Positions 1 to 12,155 of a DNA stretch of 38,036 nt are shown here, piece after piece. Origin of the DNA: Priapulus caudatus (lineage: Eukaryota > Priapulida > Priapulimorpha > Priapulimorphida > Priapulidae); assembly GCF_000485595.1 (NCBI RefSeq), contig NW_014578271.1, forward strand, positions 53,647-91,682, read 5' to 3'. Both the position numbers and the translations under genes were made by a program. Numbering within the stretch: the first letter of the stretch is position 1; every line of letters starts with the position of its first letter. Below the pieces are notes generated by a model. That model was not told the DNA's origin. It made no database searches and worked only from the letters and a program-made list of their open reading frames with translations.

Positions 1-1824
1 CCTTTTTACAATTACAAGTGCTGCTGACAGGGGGGATGCCTGTCCCATATTCGTACTCATCGTGACCCATGCACGGATAGAGAGATGGTATTATATCAGA
101 GAACTGTAGTGCATAACACGTGCCTCGGTAACATAGATGGCGACTATCACTGTTCACAGTGATAGGTGTAGACTTGATACACCAATCCCAGAACAGTTCG
201 ATCGTGGCGCATCCAGCGCTTTTGTGGTTTCTTGAAATCCTGCAGAGTATAAAATGATTCTCGGCTAGAATATTAGGTAGTCAATTCACGAGCATCGACT
301 AAGTACGTGATGGGCACAAGTTGTCGCCGTCCCGCTCCATTCTCGTACAGGTGCTTCGATTCCCAATGCACGCAAAATTTTTTTCTCATGCATAGCGTAA
401 GCTTGGCTACGTTGTCTAGAGTGAATCAAAGTACTTATCCAGAACTACCGTACTACATACAGACCAGTCACGCAAAGTACATACATATTCCTATTATAAA
501 AATGCTGCGTTGACTATAGCTAGCAGTAAGAAATGCCAAGTAAATCGGCGTGAAATTCTGAATCTCACTATGTAACAATCAAATATCTCATAGAACATAA
601 TATTGTTTGCGTTAGCATTCGAATTCTGCCCGCTCAATCTACAGAATCTGCCGACTGTGGCAGCCCTCATTTGAACTGACGCCACCTAAAACCCACGCTG
701 ATAACCTGTTTCTGGTAAATCAAGATACTCTATAATTCTAATATCTATTGCAATAATAACACTATAGCCGAATGTAAAATCGGTTGATTGTGCAAAGGGC
801 ACATTACACGCCAACACGGTGTTCGCTACTTTTGTGTAACCGGTTATGGCCGGTGCCACGCGGGATTATAAGTAAATATTGCTATTATTTAGACAAGTCG
901 GAAAACCCTCTATAGTCTAAGCAGCTCACTACGCGTTGCTATAATGACGGAGCATATGCTATTATAATGGGATGTTCTCGCATATACTACTCTTGTTTTT
1001 ATATTAATGTAGGTGCGCTATAGTAGGTGTGAGCGTATAGTGTCATGACACTTTCATTATTTCAAGGGCTAGGAGAGAATCGCTTATTGCAGCGAATATT
1101 ATGCTGCGGCGGGGGGGGGCGGGGGGGGGGGGCGACATAGCGCGAAACTGCGTCTGAGGAGCTCATATAGCCAGCGCAGAAGTCGTCACAATCAAGCGTA
1201 TCTCTCATAGTTTGATTTTACTGCACGTTCTCTAGCTGCATATTCTTACTTATTGAATGTGACATTAGCATGGTTTGTAAGCATTCATGGAAAATCCTGA
1301 AAACTTCGAAATTTTTGTGCATTTCAATACTGCAAGCCTTGAAAAAAAAGATTAGCTCTGGTAATTTCCTTTACGCTTTGATTTTGAAAATCTGATTTAA
1401 GCTGGAAAAAAAAAAAAAATCTTGTGGCTTGCTCATTCGGCTTCTAAGTTTTATTTTTTGTATTGATCTTCATGTGCTTCCAAAGAATTACCTAAATGCT
1501 CATGGAAAATCCTGGAAATTTACTGGTCTCCAGGTGTGGTGCGCGAACATGAATTATTCATTTATATCTCAATTTCCCTTTCGGTAGTGCCTCTTTTTAA
1601 GAGATCATGCCAAGAAAAATATGAAAATATAATGAAATTTTTTGAAAAATTGATTATTCTTTGCTACTGTGTTGCCAGCACAATGAACGGCTATGCGAGC
1701 ACGACTTGTTTTGTTCGGTGCTTACAGTTTTATTACTGAACCTGTTTACATTGCATGCAATCATCTGCGCTATTCTTGATCCTGTATAAATGACAGGTCA
1801 TCTTAGGCACTTCATTTATAGCTA
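1..1824. other. Unassigned AT-rich DNA
   Basis: No reading frame here has recognisable domains, and no convincing exon was seen. A G-tract interrupted by single C bases lies at 1109-1133. The 14-mer CATGGAAAATCCTG occurs at 1286-1299 and again at 1501-1514, which suggests the remains of an old repeat. The short open frames look random. Confidence 0.5.
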
Positions 1825-2862
1825 CGTCTACACGGACGAACCTTTAACTCGAGTTTAAGCGTCTCTACAGGCGGCCTGCTTTAACTCGAGTTAAGGTAAC
1901 TCAAGTTAGCGTAACTCGATGTTAGCTTAACCTCGCCACCTCGCAATCGCAAGCTTAAGCGTAACTCGCAGTTACCTTAACTTCGAGTTAAGGCCCGTGT
2001 AGACGCTAACCTCGTAGTAGCTTAACCTCACGCATAGGCGGCCAGCCACTATGGTACGATTACGCTTACACACGCACTGCACGCACGCGTACTTGCACAC
2101 GCACGCACACACTCAGATTGCACGCACGTAGTACGTGCCCCACACGCACGCCCACGGTACGTGCACCACGCCATGCACGCACGTACCGCCACGCCTTACG
2201 TAGCACATGCACTACGCTGCGCACGCACGCCCCGCTACGCACGAAACGTTAGTACTCTGCACACGCCGCGCTCACGCACGCAGTCTACTTTACCTGCACA
2301 CGCACGCCACACTACTCATGGCACGCCACCTGTACATGCACACGCACGCACGCACGCACGCACGTGTACCTGCACACACACGCACGTACGCACGCACGTG
2401 TACGTGCACCACACACGATCGCACGCAAGCACGCATGCACGCACGTGTACGTGCACACGCACGCACGCACGCACAAACGTGTACCTGCACACGCGCGCAC
2501 GCACGCACGTGTACGTGCACATGAACGCACGGACGCATGCACGCCAGTGTACGTGCACACGCACGCACCCACACATGCACGCACATGTACGCACTCACGC
2601 ATGCACGCACATTACGTGCACACGCGAGCACGCACGCACGCACGCACGAACGCACGCGTACGTACACGCGTACGCACGCACGCAACACACGCCGCCACGC
2701 ACACACGCACGCACACACGCACGCACGTTTACATACACCGCGCACCCACGCGATGCCACAATAATCGTCGTAATAATCACTATCGGGTGTTGTCGTGTAG
2801 ACGCTACATTAATCGCTAACTCGAGTTAACGCTTAACTCGATATAGGTTCGTCGTGTAGACG
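1825..2862. mobile_element. Non-autonomous TIR element with a GCAC-rich core
   Basis: The left end reads CGTCTACACGGACGAAC and the right end, reverse complemented, reads CGTCTACACGACGAAC, so the ends are imperfect inverted repeats. Both subterminal zones are packed with variants of the palindrome TAACTCGAGTTA (about 1845-2030 and 2815-2845). No transposase is present, so this looks like a non-autonomous DNA element. I could not fix the exact outer ends or a target-site duplication. A related terminus (GGCACTTCATT followed by GACGTCTACAC) occurs at about 1805-1834 and again at 36017-36037. Confidence 0.6.
2041..2735. repeat. GCAC-type simple-sequence block
   Basis: About 700 bp of degenerate CACG/GCAC and CA-rich repeat, with recurring GTACGTGCAC variants. 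It lies inside the TIR element at 1825-2862. Long frames are open on both strands at once (His/Arg/Thr-rich on plus, Cys/Val/Arg-rich on minus) because the repeat seldom forms a stop codon. They are not evidence for proteins. Confidence 0.9.
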
Positions 2863-3225
2863 AGGCCTAAAAATCTTCACTCATAGAATTCAGAATCATT
2901 TTGGCACTGTTCTAGGAAGCTTGCGGATAATTCACCTATAGGACTGCTGAAACCACACCCAAATCAGCTGTGGATTCAAGGACAATTAATCAATGCATGC
3001 TGAAGATCTAACAGAGTGGGTACCTAATGTTTGTGTTACGTACAAATCTTAACATCAAATGCAGTATTTCTTCATTTCAGCCAATAAATACATGATATTT
3101 AAGCGGTTGTGGAATATTTCCCACAAAATCTTGAGCGGTCTGCTCTCCTTTTATTTTCACAAATAAATTAAGTCATGGGCAAATGCTGCTTACATCTTCA
3201 AATATCGCTTTTAAGTTATCACTAT
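2863..3225. other. Unassigned intergenic DNA
   Basis: AT-rich sequence between two TIR elements. No exon, open frame or repeat structure stands out. Confidence 0.4.
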
Positions 3226-4139
3226 CAGTGCTCGAAATAAGAAAAAAAAGTGTGGTGTCCTGCGGACAACCCAGGCCATCAAAATCAGGTTGTCCGCAAC
3301 AATTTCTGTTTGTCCCAAAAAAATTATCCCCAAATCTCCATATTTCAATCACATAATAATATGGTCAGAAAACACCAAAAAACAGTGGTGTAGCCAGGAT
3401 TTTTTAACAAGGGCCAAAAACAGCGAACTGCGCAAAATAGTGGATGACTTAATATTTTAATGGCTCCTCCGCCTCCCTCTCCACACCCTACGGCTCCTCT
3501 ACCTTCTCTGCAATCTTGTTTTGGGGCGGTGCCATGCGAAAAGGCGACATTTTTGTTCATTGTTCTCTGCTCCCAAGATATGCAATTGTTCAGTGGCAGA
3601 TCTAGCGATTCCAATGAGCGGCGTTTAAAACAAGCGGGGCGGTATGGGGGTCCTCCCAGAAATTGAAAAAATGTAGATCGCAGGAGATGTATTTGCGGCA
3701 CTTTTGAGTAAATGTACAGCCGTCATTCTGACTACGACAATTCCTTTTTTAAACTTTTTGATCAACAGAATCCCACTGTTGTTTGTTTTGCATGGGCAAA
3801 AGCCCATCGGAAAATTCAAAATAGTAATGGATAAAAATACCAAAATTAAGGGTGAACTTTGCCTGTTTGCTGGTTCCAAATAGAGTTCACACTCATAAAT
3901 CAGAAAACCTGACATATACCAGTGTGGAAATAGCAGCTGGTATGCGTCGCTTTCCCACACATAGATTAATGGCGGGCCGCCAGGCTTATAAGTGCCCTTG
4001 GAGAACCACGAGAAAAACATAAATAAAGTGCGTTTTTCGTCACATTTTTCCTGGTTGTCACCGCGACAATGTCTCAGACTGGTTAGGTTGTCCGCGCGCA
4101 AATTCTGGTTGTCTCGGACAACGCTTATTTCGAGCACTG
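3226..4139. mobile_element. hAT-like non-autonomous element with 5-bp target duplication
   Basis: The termini are inverted repeats: the left end CAGTGCTCGAAATAAG matches the reverse complement of the right end, which stops at 4139. The 5-bp sequence ACTAT directly flanks both ends (3221-3225 and 4140-4144). CAGTG termini with a short duplication fit hAT elements of the 5-bp type; that class assignment is inference. Inner copies of GGTTGTCCG and GGACAACC near both ends form subterminal inverted motifs. The 170-codon minus frame inside has no recognisable domain and is probably chance. Confidence 0.72.
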
Positions 4140-4889
4140 ACTATACTGAATACATGTAATTTTGGTGTAATCTGATGCTTATCACATCCAATTTTTATTA
4201 CTTACTAATAGGCAATTTAATGTTTTAAGGAGACTGCTCAAATGTATTGGTGTGGACTGGAGTGCCCCAGCAGTGCATGATAAATGTATGCTTCAGCTGT
4301 TGAAGATGCCAGAGACTCCTGCATTTTTACTTGAAAATGTACTTCTTTTAGCTCAGCCAGTGTTCTTGAAAACTCACCAGTCTGTGCATAATGTCTAGAC
4401 TGTTGTGCATGCACGAGCTGACACAAACTAATAACTGCTGTCATATTTTTGATGAAAAATATTTGTGAAAAAAGTAATAAAGCCAAAAATAAAATATTAC
4501 CGTGTTTCCGTGTTTACCTCTAACCCGACCCCTTTTTTTCATGCCGACCTAAAGATTTTATTGGGTAGATAAAAAAGTTACTCAAATACAGCTATTGCAA
4601 TAGCATGTTTACAGACTTGATTGTAATGCTGCCTAGAACATGTTGAAATGAAAATAAACACTGATACTGAACATGTTAATTGGCATACATGAATGGCTAT
4701 TTCCTGAATGAATATCCTGTAAAACTCACATTTATAGATGATTACCAGTAATATTTCGGGATCAAACTAGCTAAACCTTTTATAAAACATCATGTGCCTT
4801 GTATTAGCACCAATTATGCTAAAACTGGTACCATGTCTCTACAGTTGTTAATACCGTAAAAGTCGCATAATCGTCATCGTCTAACTCGT
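4140..4889. other. Unassigned AT-rich DNA
   Basis: No supported gene. An ACCGTGTTTCCGTGTTTA stretch at about 4500-4517 and TACCGTAAAAGTCGCATAATC at about 4852 resemble ends of decayed repeats, but no partner ends were found. Confidence 0.35.
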
Positions 4890-6121
4890 CAATTCGCATT
4901 AAGTCATCATGGAAGTCAACAGTCTCCGCCATTTTCTCTCATAGTAAATCCATTGGAATAACCCGATAAGTCGTCATTATGCACAAGTCGACGCCCTCAG
5001 ACAGTCCCATGTAATACAAACAACAGTAATTTCCCATCTGTAAGTAGTCATCTAAGAAATGCTGATGGCGCCGCGCGCAGTGTACGGTCTAGGGGATATC
5101 TGGAGATGCAGATATTTGCTTACCACAATGCAGTGCCTGCTATATAAGCTTGAGAAACCTAATGAGACAGTAATTAAGGTTCCTGCAGAGATTGCTGCTA
5201 AATACTTTCATAATGTCCATGATTATAGATGTATAGTAGAAGTATGCATATATACACCAACATAAAATAACTTGTGATAACAAAATTTGTTTAATAATCC
5301 ATCGCCAATCGCCAGTAGTCAAGAACTAGAACTTCTAATTCAAATGCTAATAAAGTTTATCTCAAGTTAGATCCAAATAAAGAAAATAACTTACACTGAC
5401 GAAAATTTCGTCCATCTCTCGCATAGACTTCATCAGACCTGAGGAAGTCTATCGGAGAGGATGGACGAAAATTTCGTCAGTGTAAGTTATTTTTAACTTA
5501 ATTTGATCTAACTGAGATAAACTTTATTAGCATGTGAACTATAGAGATCCAATAAAATTATTACAAATGCACATTACAAAATTTTAATCACAACTACTAT
5601 CTGGTTTCAATATTACATTTAATGCAACATGGCATCATCATGCAGCTCCTTCACAAAATCTTTCCATATCACACCTGTTTGTTAATTAAAAAGCCGTGAT
5701 GTCAGCTAGTTCATGATCTATATCAATTCTGAATTTATAATGTGAGCACAGAGCGCCAATATTTGTGAGTGGCGTGGCCGTGGCACTGAAAACTGCTTCC
5801 TTTCAGTTCATTTTTGTGTTTCCGAATCCAAAGTAATCCTTGCTGATAGTTTGAAAATATTGCCATCTTCATATTGTTCATCTGAAACAGACAGTTTGGT
5901 AATAATGTAAATACTTCACGTCCGTTGCTGCTGTTAGTTTACAGCTTGAAAATTCACTTGAAACGACCTGAACATTCGCACTAAATATGCAACATATTGC
6001 TACAAATAGTATATTGTGAATTACAAATTGATGCCTTTTTTTTACAATGTACTTTATTTCCAACTAGAGCATCGGAGAGCACAGACCTCCGCAAGGCAGC
6101 TGAATTTTTTCAATGTGAATG
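4890..6121 (+). repeat. 1.2 kb tandem duplication, unit 1
   Basis: The sequence from CAATTCGCAT onward recurs almost unchanged at 6131-7341. Differences between the units are mostly one- or two-base insertions and deletions, with comparatively few substitutions. That pattern is typical of uncorrected long-read error or of two alleles placed in tandem, rather than of ageing duplicate DNA. The unit holds a 190-bp palindrome (5344-5533). Its open frames are short and differ between the units, so no gene is supported. Confidence 0.85.
5344..5533. repeat. 190-bp near-perfect palindrome (MITE-like), copy 1
   Basis: Both arms begin ATGCTAATAAAGTTTATCTC when each is read inward. They contain CTTACACTGACGAAAATTTC and GAAGTCTAT motifs and meet at a loop of about 10 bp near ATCAGACCTG. 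Such a structure would fold into a long hairpin and resembles fold-back MITEs. It codes for nothing. Confidence 0.75.
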
Positions 6122-6130
6122 TTTCAATGA

Positions 6131-7341
6131 CAATTCGCATAAGTCATCATGGAAGTCAAAGTCCCCATTTTCTCTCATAGTAAATCCATTGGATAACCCG
6201 ATAAGTCGTCATTATGTACAAGTCGACGCCCCTCAGACATGTCCATGTAATACAAACAACAGTAATTTCCCATCTGTAAGTAGTCATCAGAAATGCTGAT
6301 GGCGCGCGCGCAGTGTACGGTCTAGGGGATATCTGGAGATGCAGATAATTCTTACCACAATGCAGTGCCTGCCTATATAAGCTTGAGAAACCTAATGAGA
6401 CAGTAAGTTAAGGTTCCTGCAGAGATTGTGCTAAATACATTTCATAATGTCCATGATTATAGATGTATAGTAGAAGTATGACATATATACACCAACATAA
6501 AATAACTTGTGATAACAAATTGTTTAATAATCCCATCGCAATCCGCAGTAGTCAAGAACTAGAACTTCTAATTACAAATGCTAATAAAGTTTATCTCAGT
6601 TAGATCCAAATTAAGGTAAAAATAACTTACACTGACGAAATTTTCGTCCATCTCTCCGATAGACTTCATCAGACCTGAGGAAGTCTATCGAGAGATGGAC
6701 GAAAATTTCGTCAGTGTAAGTTATTTTTTAACTTAATTTGGATCTAACTGAGATAACTTTATTAGCATGTGAACTATAGAGATCCAATAAAATTATTACA
6801 AATGCATTTACAATTTTAATCACAACACTCATCTGGTTTCAATATTACATTAATGCAACATGCATCTCATGCAGCTCCTTCAAAATCTTTCCATATCACA
6901 CCTGTTGTTAAATTAAAAAGCCGTGATGTCAGCTAGTTCATGATCTATATCAACTTCTGAATTTATAAGTGAGCACAGAGCGCCAATATTGTGAGTGGCG
7001 TGGCCGTGGCACTGAAACTGTTCCTTTCAGTTCATTTTTGTGTTTCCGAATCCAAAGTAATCCTTGCTGAATAGTTTTGAATATTGCAATCTCATATTGT
7101 TCATCTGAAACAGACATTTGGTAATAATGTAAATACTTCACGTCCGTTGCTGCTGTTAGTTTACAGCTTGAAAATTCACTTGAAACGACTTGAACATTCG
7201 CACTAATATGCAACATATTGCTAACAATAGTATATTGTGATTACAAATTGATGCCTTTTTTTCAATGTACTTTATTCCAACTAGGCACTCGGAGATGCAC
7301 AGACCTGCCGCCAAGGCAGCTGAATTTTTTCAATGTGAATA
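6131..7341 (+). repeat. 1.2 kb tandem duplication, unit 2
   Basis: Second copy of the 4890-6121 unit in the same orientation, starting about 10 bp after the first ends. It carries the equivalent palindrome at 6578-6768 and ends at the sequence CAATGTGAAT, where an AT-rich palindromic tract begins. Confidence 0.85.
6578..6768. repeat. 190-bp near-perfect palindrome (MITE-like), copy 2
   Basis: Same palindrome as at 5344-5533, carried within the second unit of the 1.2 kb duplication. It differs by a few single-base indels. Confidence 0.72.
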
Positions 7342-7405
7342 TTTATTAATTAATTAATTAATAATTAACGTGAAAAAATTAATTAATTAATTAATTAATT
7401 AAATA
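7342..7405. repeat. TTAA-rich palindromic tract
   Basis: Runs of TTAATTAA on both sides of a short AACGTG centre. The tract is self-complementary and sits at the right boundary of the tandem duplication. Confidence 0.7.
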
Positions 7406-7640
7406 TAATTGGATCCGGATTAGTGCGAGCGTGCAGGTGGGGAGACTGTGGTTGCCCCTTAGCCTGTGTTTGTAAGTCTACAGCCAGCCACACCTAGCGG
7501 AAGTGAACTGAAACGTGCCATCGGTAACACACACACACACAAACATCTTCCGTGAACACACACACACACAAACCAACACTCAATGGCACGCCGGTGAAAA
7601 CATAACCTCTGCCACGCCCCTGGCGGAGGTAAAAATGCAT
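7406..7640 (-). repeat. Dispersed-repeat fragment with CA/GT microsatellites
   Basis: On the minus strand it starts TTACCTCCGCCAGGGG and continues into a GTGGCAGAGGTTATG motif, which I remember as the head of a repeat widespread in marine invertebrates. Two CACA runs lie at about 7526-7542 and 7556-7572. It borders the 3' end of the LINE. The family attribution is from memory and tentative. Confidence 0.4.
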
Positions 7641-7909
7641 ATACATACATGTATAGAATATGCTATACAACAAAATATAGTATTGTGATGGTAATCACAT
7701 TACAGATGATACGAACATATTGCTTTCATGCTTATATGAGATGGTTTACATATATGATGGTGTACATTTCCAACACAGGTAAATGTCGTTCACAGGTAAA
7801 TAATGCTAAAATAGTTATGTACATTGAACATAGCAAGTGGTTTCTCTTTTCCAAAGTTCGTGCATAGTTTTATAGATGTATATGCTTATATATGTTCTAT
7901 GTTACGTCC

Positions 7910-10900
7910 TTATACTATAAATTGTGAAATAAATGCCCATTTGCCATAAAACTTGTCAAATCTGTTGTTTGTTATTGCTATATATTTTTCTACTTCCATG
8001 ATGTATTTTAGATATGCTTTAACCGCAGCCAAGGATGGTCTCTTCCTGCTTAATTTGCATCTATAAATGGTAAATTTGGCAATCAGTATAGTGAAATTAA
8101 ATGCTGTATCTTCTTCAGGCTTGCCTAATAAGATATCAGCAGGTTGAAGTCGTTCTATATGTATATATCCACATCTTGTCAACCATTGCTGCAGGTCTAA
8201 CCACATCCGAAACACATGTTCACATTCTACAAACAGATGGAGCATTGTTTCTACATTGGATTCACAAAAGGAACATTTATCTGAGTCTTTGATATCTATG
8301 AGGGCAAGAAATTTGTTTGTGGCAAGGATGCGATGAAGTATTTTGTGTTGAAAATACCTTAATCGTGTGTCTAATGTAATTAAAAATGGTAACTTGTAAA
8401 ATTTGTTCCATTGTATATACTCCTCATTTTGGAAACCAAGATCCCATCTCCACTTATTTTGGGAGGGAGGCATGGTGTCGTTTGTACACTGGGAAAAGAA
8501 TTTTGAGTATGCACTACATCCTTTTTCAACTGAAAGAACAGCTAATAGCTGTGGGGATATAAATGTAGTGTGCGGTGATTGTTGGCCTAAGATAACACAA
8601 AGCCATGTGTTTGGTACTGCATTAATCAATCTATGATAATCAAGAAAGGTAATCGATATGTGATAATCCGATTTTAAACCTTGGAGTGTTTTCGATTTAC
8701 CATCTTCTTTGACCAAGTCTCTGACGCATAAAAGATTTTTATTTTCCCAAGCTTTGATATATTCCATTTTTATATATGAGTTACCCCAAAAGGGTTGATT
8801 TAGTATATCAGACAAAGTTTTTGATTCGAATTTTTCACCAAACACTGACCATGCCGACACTACATCATACCAAAATGGGTTTTCAATTTTTGGAACATGT
8901 ATGTGGAACCTGGGTCCCATTTTAAGTATAGTTTTTATATTGTATTTTTCAGGGAAAACACTCAAAGTATTTTGCTTTTTACAAAGTCGTTTGATCCATG
9001 ACAGTTTTAAACTTTTTATATAGTTATCTATATTGACCATATTTAAACCTCCCTTATCATACCTTTTAACTATTGTTTCTTTTTTAATTTTTGTAGGTTT
9101 TTTATTCTAAATAAATTGGAAAAACAAAGTGTGAATTTCTTTTATGGTAGTTTCACTGGGGTTAGAAAGTGACATCAATAAATGACTAATTTGGGGTAGA
9201 ACAAGAGATTTAATTACAGTGATTTTTCCAAGTGGTGTTAGGTTGCGAAATGACCATAAATTAAGAAGGTTTTTTATGTTTTGTATCCCGGGAAGTATAT
9301 TGTGTTCTGTAATAGAAAAAATATCTAGAACTGAAAAGTCTACACCTAATGTAGTAAAAGATTTTTGTCCAATCAAGATTATTTTCTCTGCAGAAACGAC
9401 GATCCGATTCTCGCATTGATCCCAACCAAACAACTTTTGTTTTTTCCATGTTAACCTTTAGCCCAGAGATATGATAAAACCATCTCAAAGTAGTTAGTGA
9501 TTCCCTAAATGATGTTTCACTACCATCTAACAGGAGAGAGGTATCATCAGCGTATTGTGATATTTTAAATATTTGGTCCCACAGTTTAATACCTTTAATA
9601 TCCTTATTATTCCTGATCGCTATACCTAAAAGCTCGGCACACATTACAAAGATGTAGGGAAAAATTGGGTCACCTTGTCTGCAGCCCCTGCCTAATTTTA
9701 GAAAACCTGAAAAATGTCCATTTTGAATAATACATGATTCTGTGTTTTCCTGGAACAAATGAATCCATCTTTTGATAGAGTCTCCAAAGTTAAATACCTC
9801 CAGAGTTTTTTTAATAAAAGCCCAGGAAACTGTATCAAAGGCCTTTTCGAAATCGATCAGCAATAACATCCCAGCTATATTTTGTTTTTGTGTCTCAAAA
9901 ATCACATCATGTATTAGCCGAATATTTTCGCCGATAAACCTTCCGAGGATAAAACCCTTTTGATCTTGATGAATTAGGATGTCAAGAACTGACTTGATTC
10001 GTTCAGCTATGCAAGATGACATAATTTTATAGGTGAAATTTAACAGAGAAATTGGACGCCAGTTTTTCAAGAGATTGCGTGGTTTACCCGTTTTTGGAAT
10101 GCAAGTGATGACACCTTGTTTTTGGGTAATGGACATTGAGCTATTATCGTATGCAGAGTTAATTGAACGGAGTAGAAAATGTCCAATATCATTCCAAAAG
10201 AATTTGAAAAATTCAGCAGTATAGCCATCTATGCCTGGGCTTTTTTTTGTTTTTCGATCTTTTTAATGCATCTAGGAGTTCATTATGTGTGATTTGACCT
10301 TCAATGCTATGTCTTTCTTTTTCTGATAGGGTTGGTATATCTTCTAAATTCAGTTTTTCAAAAAAGTTGGCATTGTCAACAACATCACTTCTACATGAAT
10401 ATAAATTTTCATAGAATATTTAATTGTTGTGTCCGGAGGATTTCCTTTCTTTGTGTTACTAAGGTCCCATAATCTTTTTTTAATTACAGTATTTTTTTAT
10501 TAATATAGTTACGATTTTCTAAATTACAAAAATATGAGGTTGGTTTTTCACCATGTTCATGCCATCTTGCTCTCGATCTAATTATTGTCCCTTTAATACG
10601 GTTATCACGAAGGTCTTCTAACTCTAAATTTAATTTCTCCAAAGCAACTAAATTTGTTTCTGCCGTGATGGAGTTTTCTTTTATTTGTTTGTCGAGGCTA
10701 AAAATCTTTTCCTCTAAATTTTTTTCGAAATGGCAATTTTCGCGCTTTTTGCGGGATGCATAAGAGATAATTCTTCCTCTTACATGAACTAAGAGTTTCC
10801 CAAAACAGTTGGTCATCAATATGGAGCTGGAGGTCTTTACATGGACAGTTTTCTATGTAATCTGGATTATATGGAGTGGCAGCATATATGGATTTCATAG

Positions 10901-12155
10901 TTGCTATTTCTTTTTTGATTAATTTAAAGTGATTACGTCACGAATTTCTAGCACCAGCAAGTAGTACATTTGTGTGTTATTTGTACAAAATAAAATGTAT
11001 GAAAATACAATTAGTGTTTCTATTTACTTTTCATGCTTATATACCTTCTTTATATGCCCTAATTTGCCGGTGAAAAACAGAGAGACGCCAGTATCTGAAC
11101 AGTACTGGGGGAATAGGTTAGACAACAGAAATTACCAAATCGTCTAGATTTTTGCAAATTTAACCAACGTAAAAACATTTTTATCAGGTGAGAGTTTGAG
11201 GATATATTTAGTAACGTTAGTTCTTACTTTTAATGTAAAGAAATGGCAATTTTTTTTTTACAAATTTTACCATAGAAAATTCGTGACGTAGAAATACGTA
11301 GAAATTCGTAGAAATACGTAGAAATTCGTGACGTAGTGAAATTTCGTTCGTAACAAAATTTTGATCTTTCAGTAGTAAATTATTAAATTTCCAGTACCCC
11401 TTTCAATGTTTTTCAGAGACTATGTTTATAGTGATATTAACTGGGGCATGATCGGATTTATATTTGGGTAGTATGTGGGCATTTGAAAAAATCGATAGTA
11501 AGTTTTCTGTAGCAAGAAAGAAGTCCAAGCGTGCCATTTTTATTGGATTTTTTTTTGACCATGTGTAGTGTCTTTCATTTTCGTGGAATATTCTCCATAC
11601 GTCTATTAGGCCTCTTTCGGCTATAAAAGATAGAACGCTGCTCCGAGCTCTTGGGTTGTTAACTGATTTATAGTTAAAGAGATCTTTCTCTGTGTCTAGA
11701 ATTAGGTTCCAATCTCCACAATAAACATAGTTTACATTGCCAAAGTCTTCAATAATATTAAATATATTGGTATAGAAGTCGGGCTTATCCTCGTTTGGTC
11801 CATAAAGATTAACCAAAGTAATTTGCATTTGGTTTTCGATTGTAATATCTAGTACAATATAATTTCCACAAGGGTCTATTTTACTTCGGTGTACTTTGTA
11901 TTCGAAACCAGTGTTAAATAAGATTGCCACACCTCTAGCATTTGATGTGAATGGACCTATAATTGCACTTAGACCCCATTCTGCCCCGACCCGATTTACA
12001 AATTTTGGGTCGATATGTATATCTTGTAAGCAAACAATATGTATGTTCTGTTCCCGAAATCTTTTGAAGAAGTCCCTACGCTTAAATGGATTGACCATGC
12101 CTCTAGTGTTAGAGATTGAATATTTAACTGGGCCATTTTGTTTGTTTGTTTTTTA
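7910..12155 (-). pseudogene. LINE ORF2 remnant: endonuclease and reverse transcriptase
   Basis: Copies the element RNA into DNA at a nicked target site. The endonuclease (12140-11403) shows an SISNTRG start, VNLYGPN, GDWN, RLDFFLA and SDHAPV. The usual LQETH is LQDIH here, so the catalytic Glu position is Asp. A TGA follows SEKH, after which the linker GYWKFNN continues in frame until a MITE interrupts at 11334. The linker resumes at 10932 (KLIKKEIATMKS), shifts frame near 10797, and runs to RARWHEHGEKPTSYF. The reverse transcriptase (10370-9107) has NWRPISLLN, LLIDFEKAFD, RQGDPIFPYI, the catalytic QYADD and GLKVNMEKTK. Frame changes occur near 9420 and 9107. The last block (9040-7910) holds a CSFC...HLFVEC zinc motif. 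No start codon precedes the endonuclease in frame before Met at 12098. Confidence 0.9.
10933..11334. mobile_element. 0.4 kb MITE inserted in the LINE, 5-bp target duplication
   Basis: The ends are inverted repeats: TTACGTCACGAATTTCTA on the left and TAGAAATTCGTGACGT on the right. AGTGA flanks both sides (10928-10932 and 11335-11339). The reverse-transcriptase linker of the LINE is readable right up to each edge, which confirms an insertion. The right end also holds a tandem GTAGAAATACGTAGAAATTC repeat. No coding capacity. The class is unknown. Confidence 0.75.

Noticed and set aside
2161-2829. A 222-codon His/Arg/Thr-rich frame and several overlapping Cys/Val-rich frames
   Set aside because: They are translations of a GCAC simple repeat, open in several frames on both strands, with no domain.
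3625-4137. A 170-codon minus-strand frame
   Set aside because: It lies wholly within a TIR element, includes the inverted ends, and shows no transposase motif.
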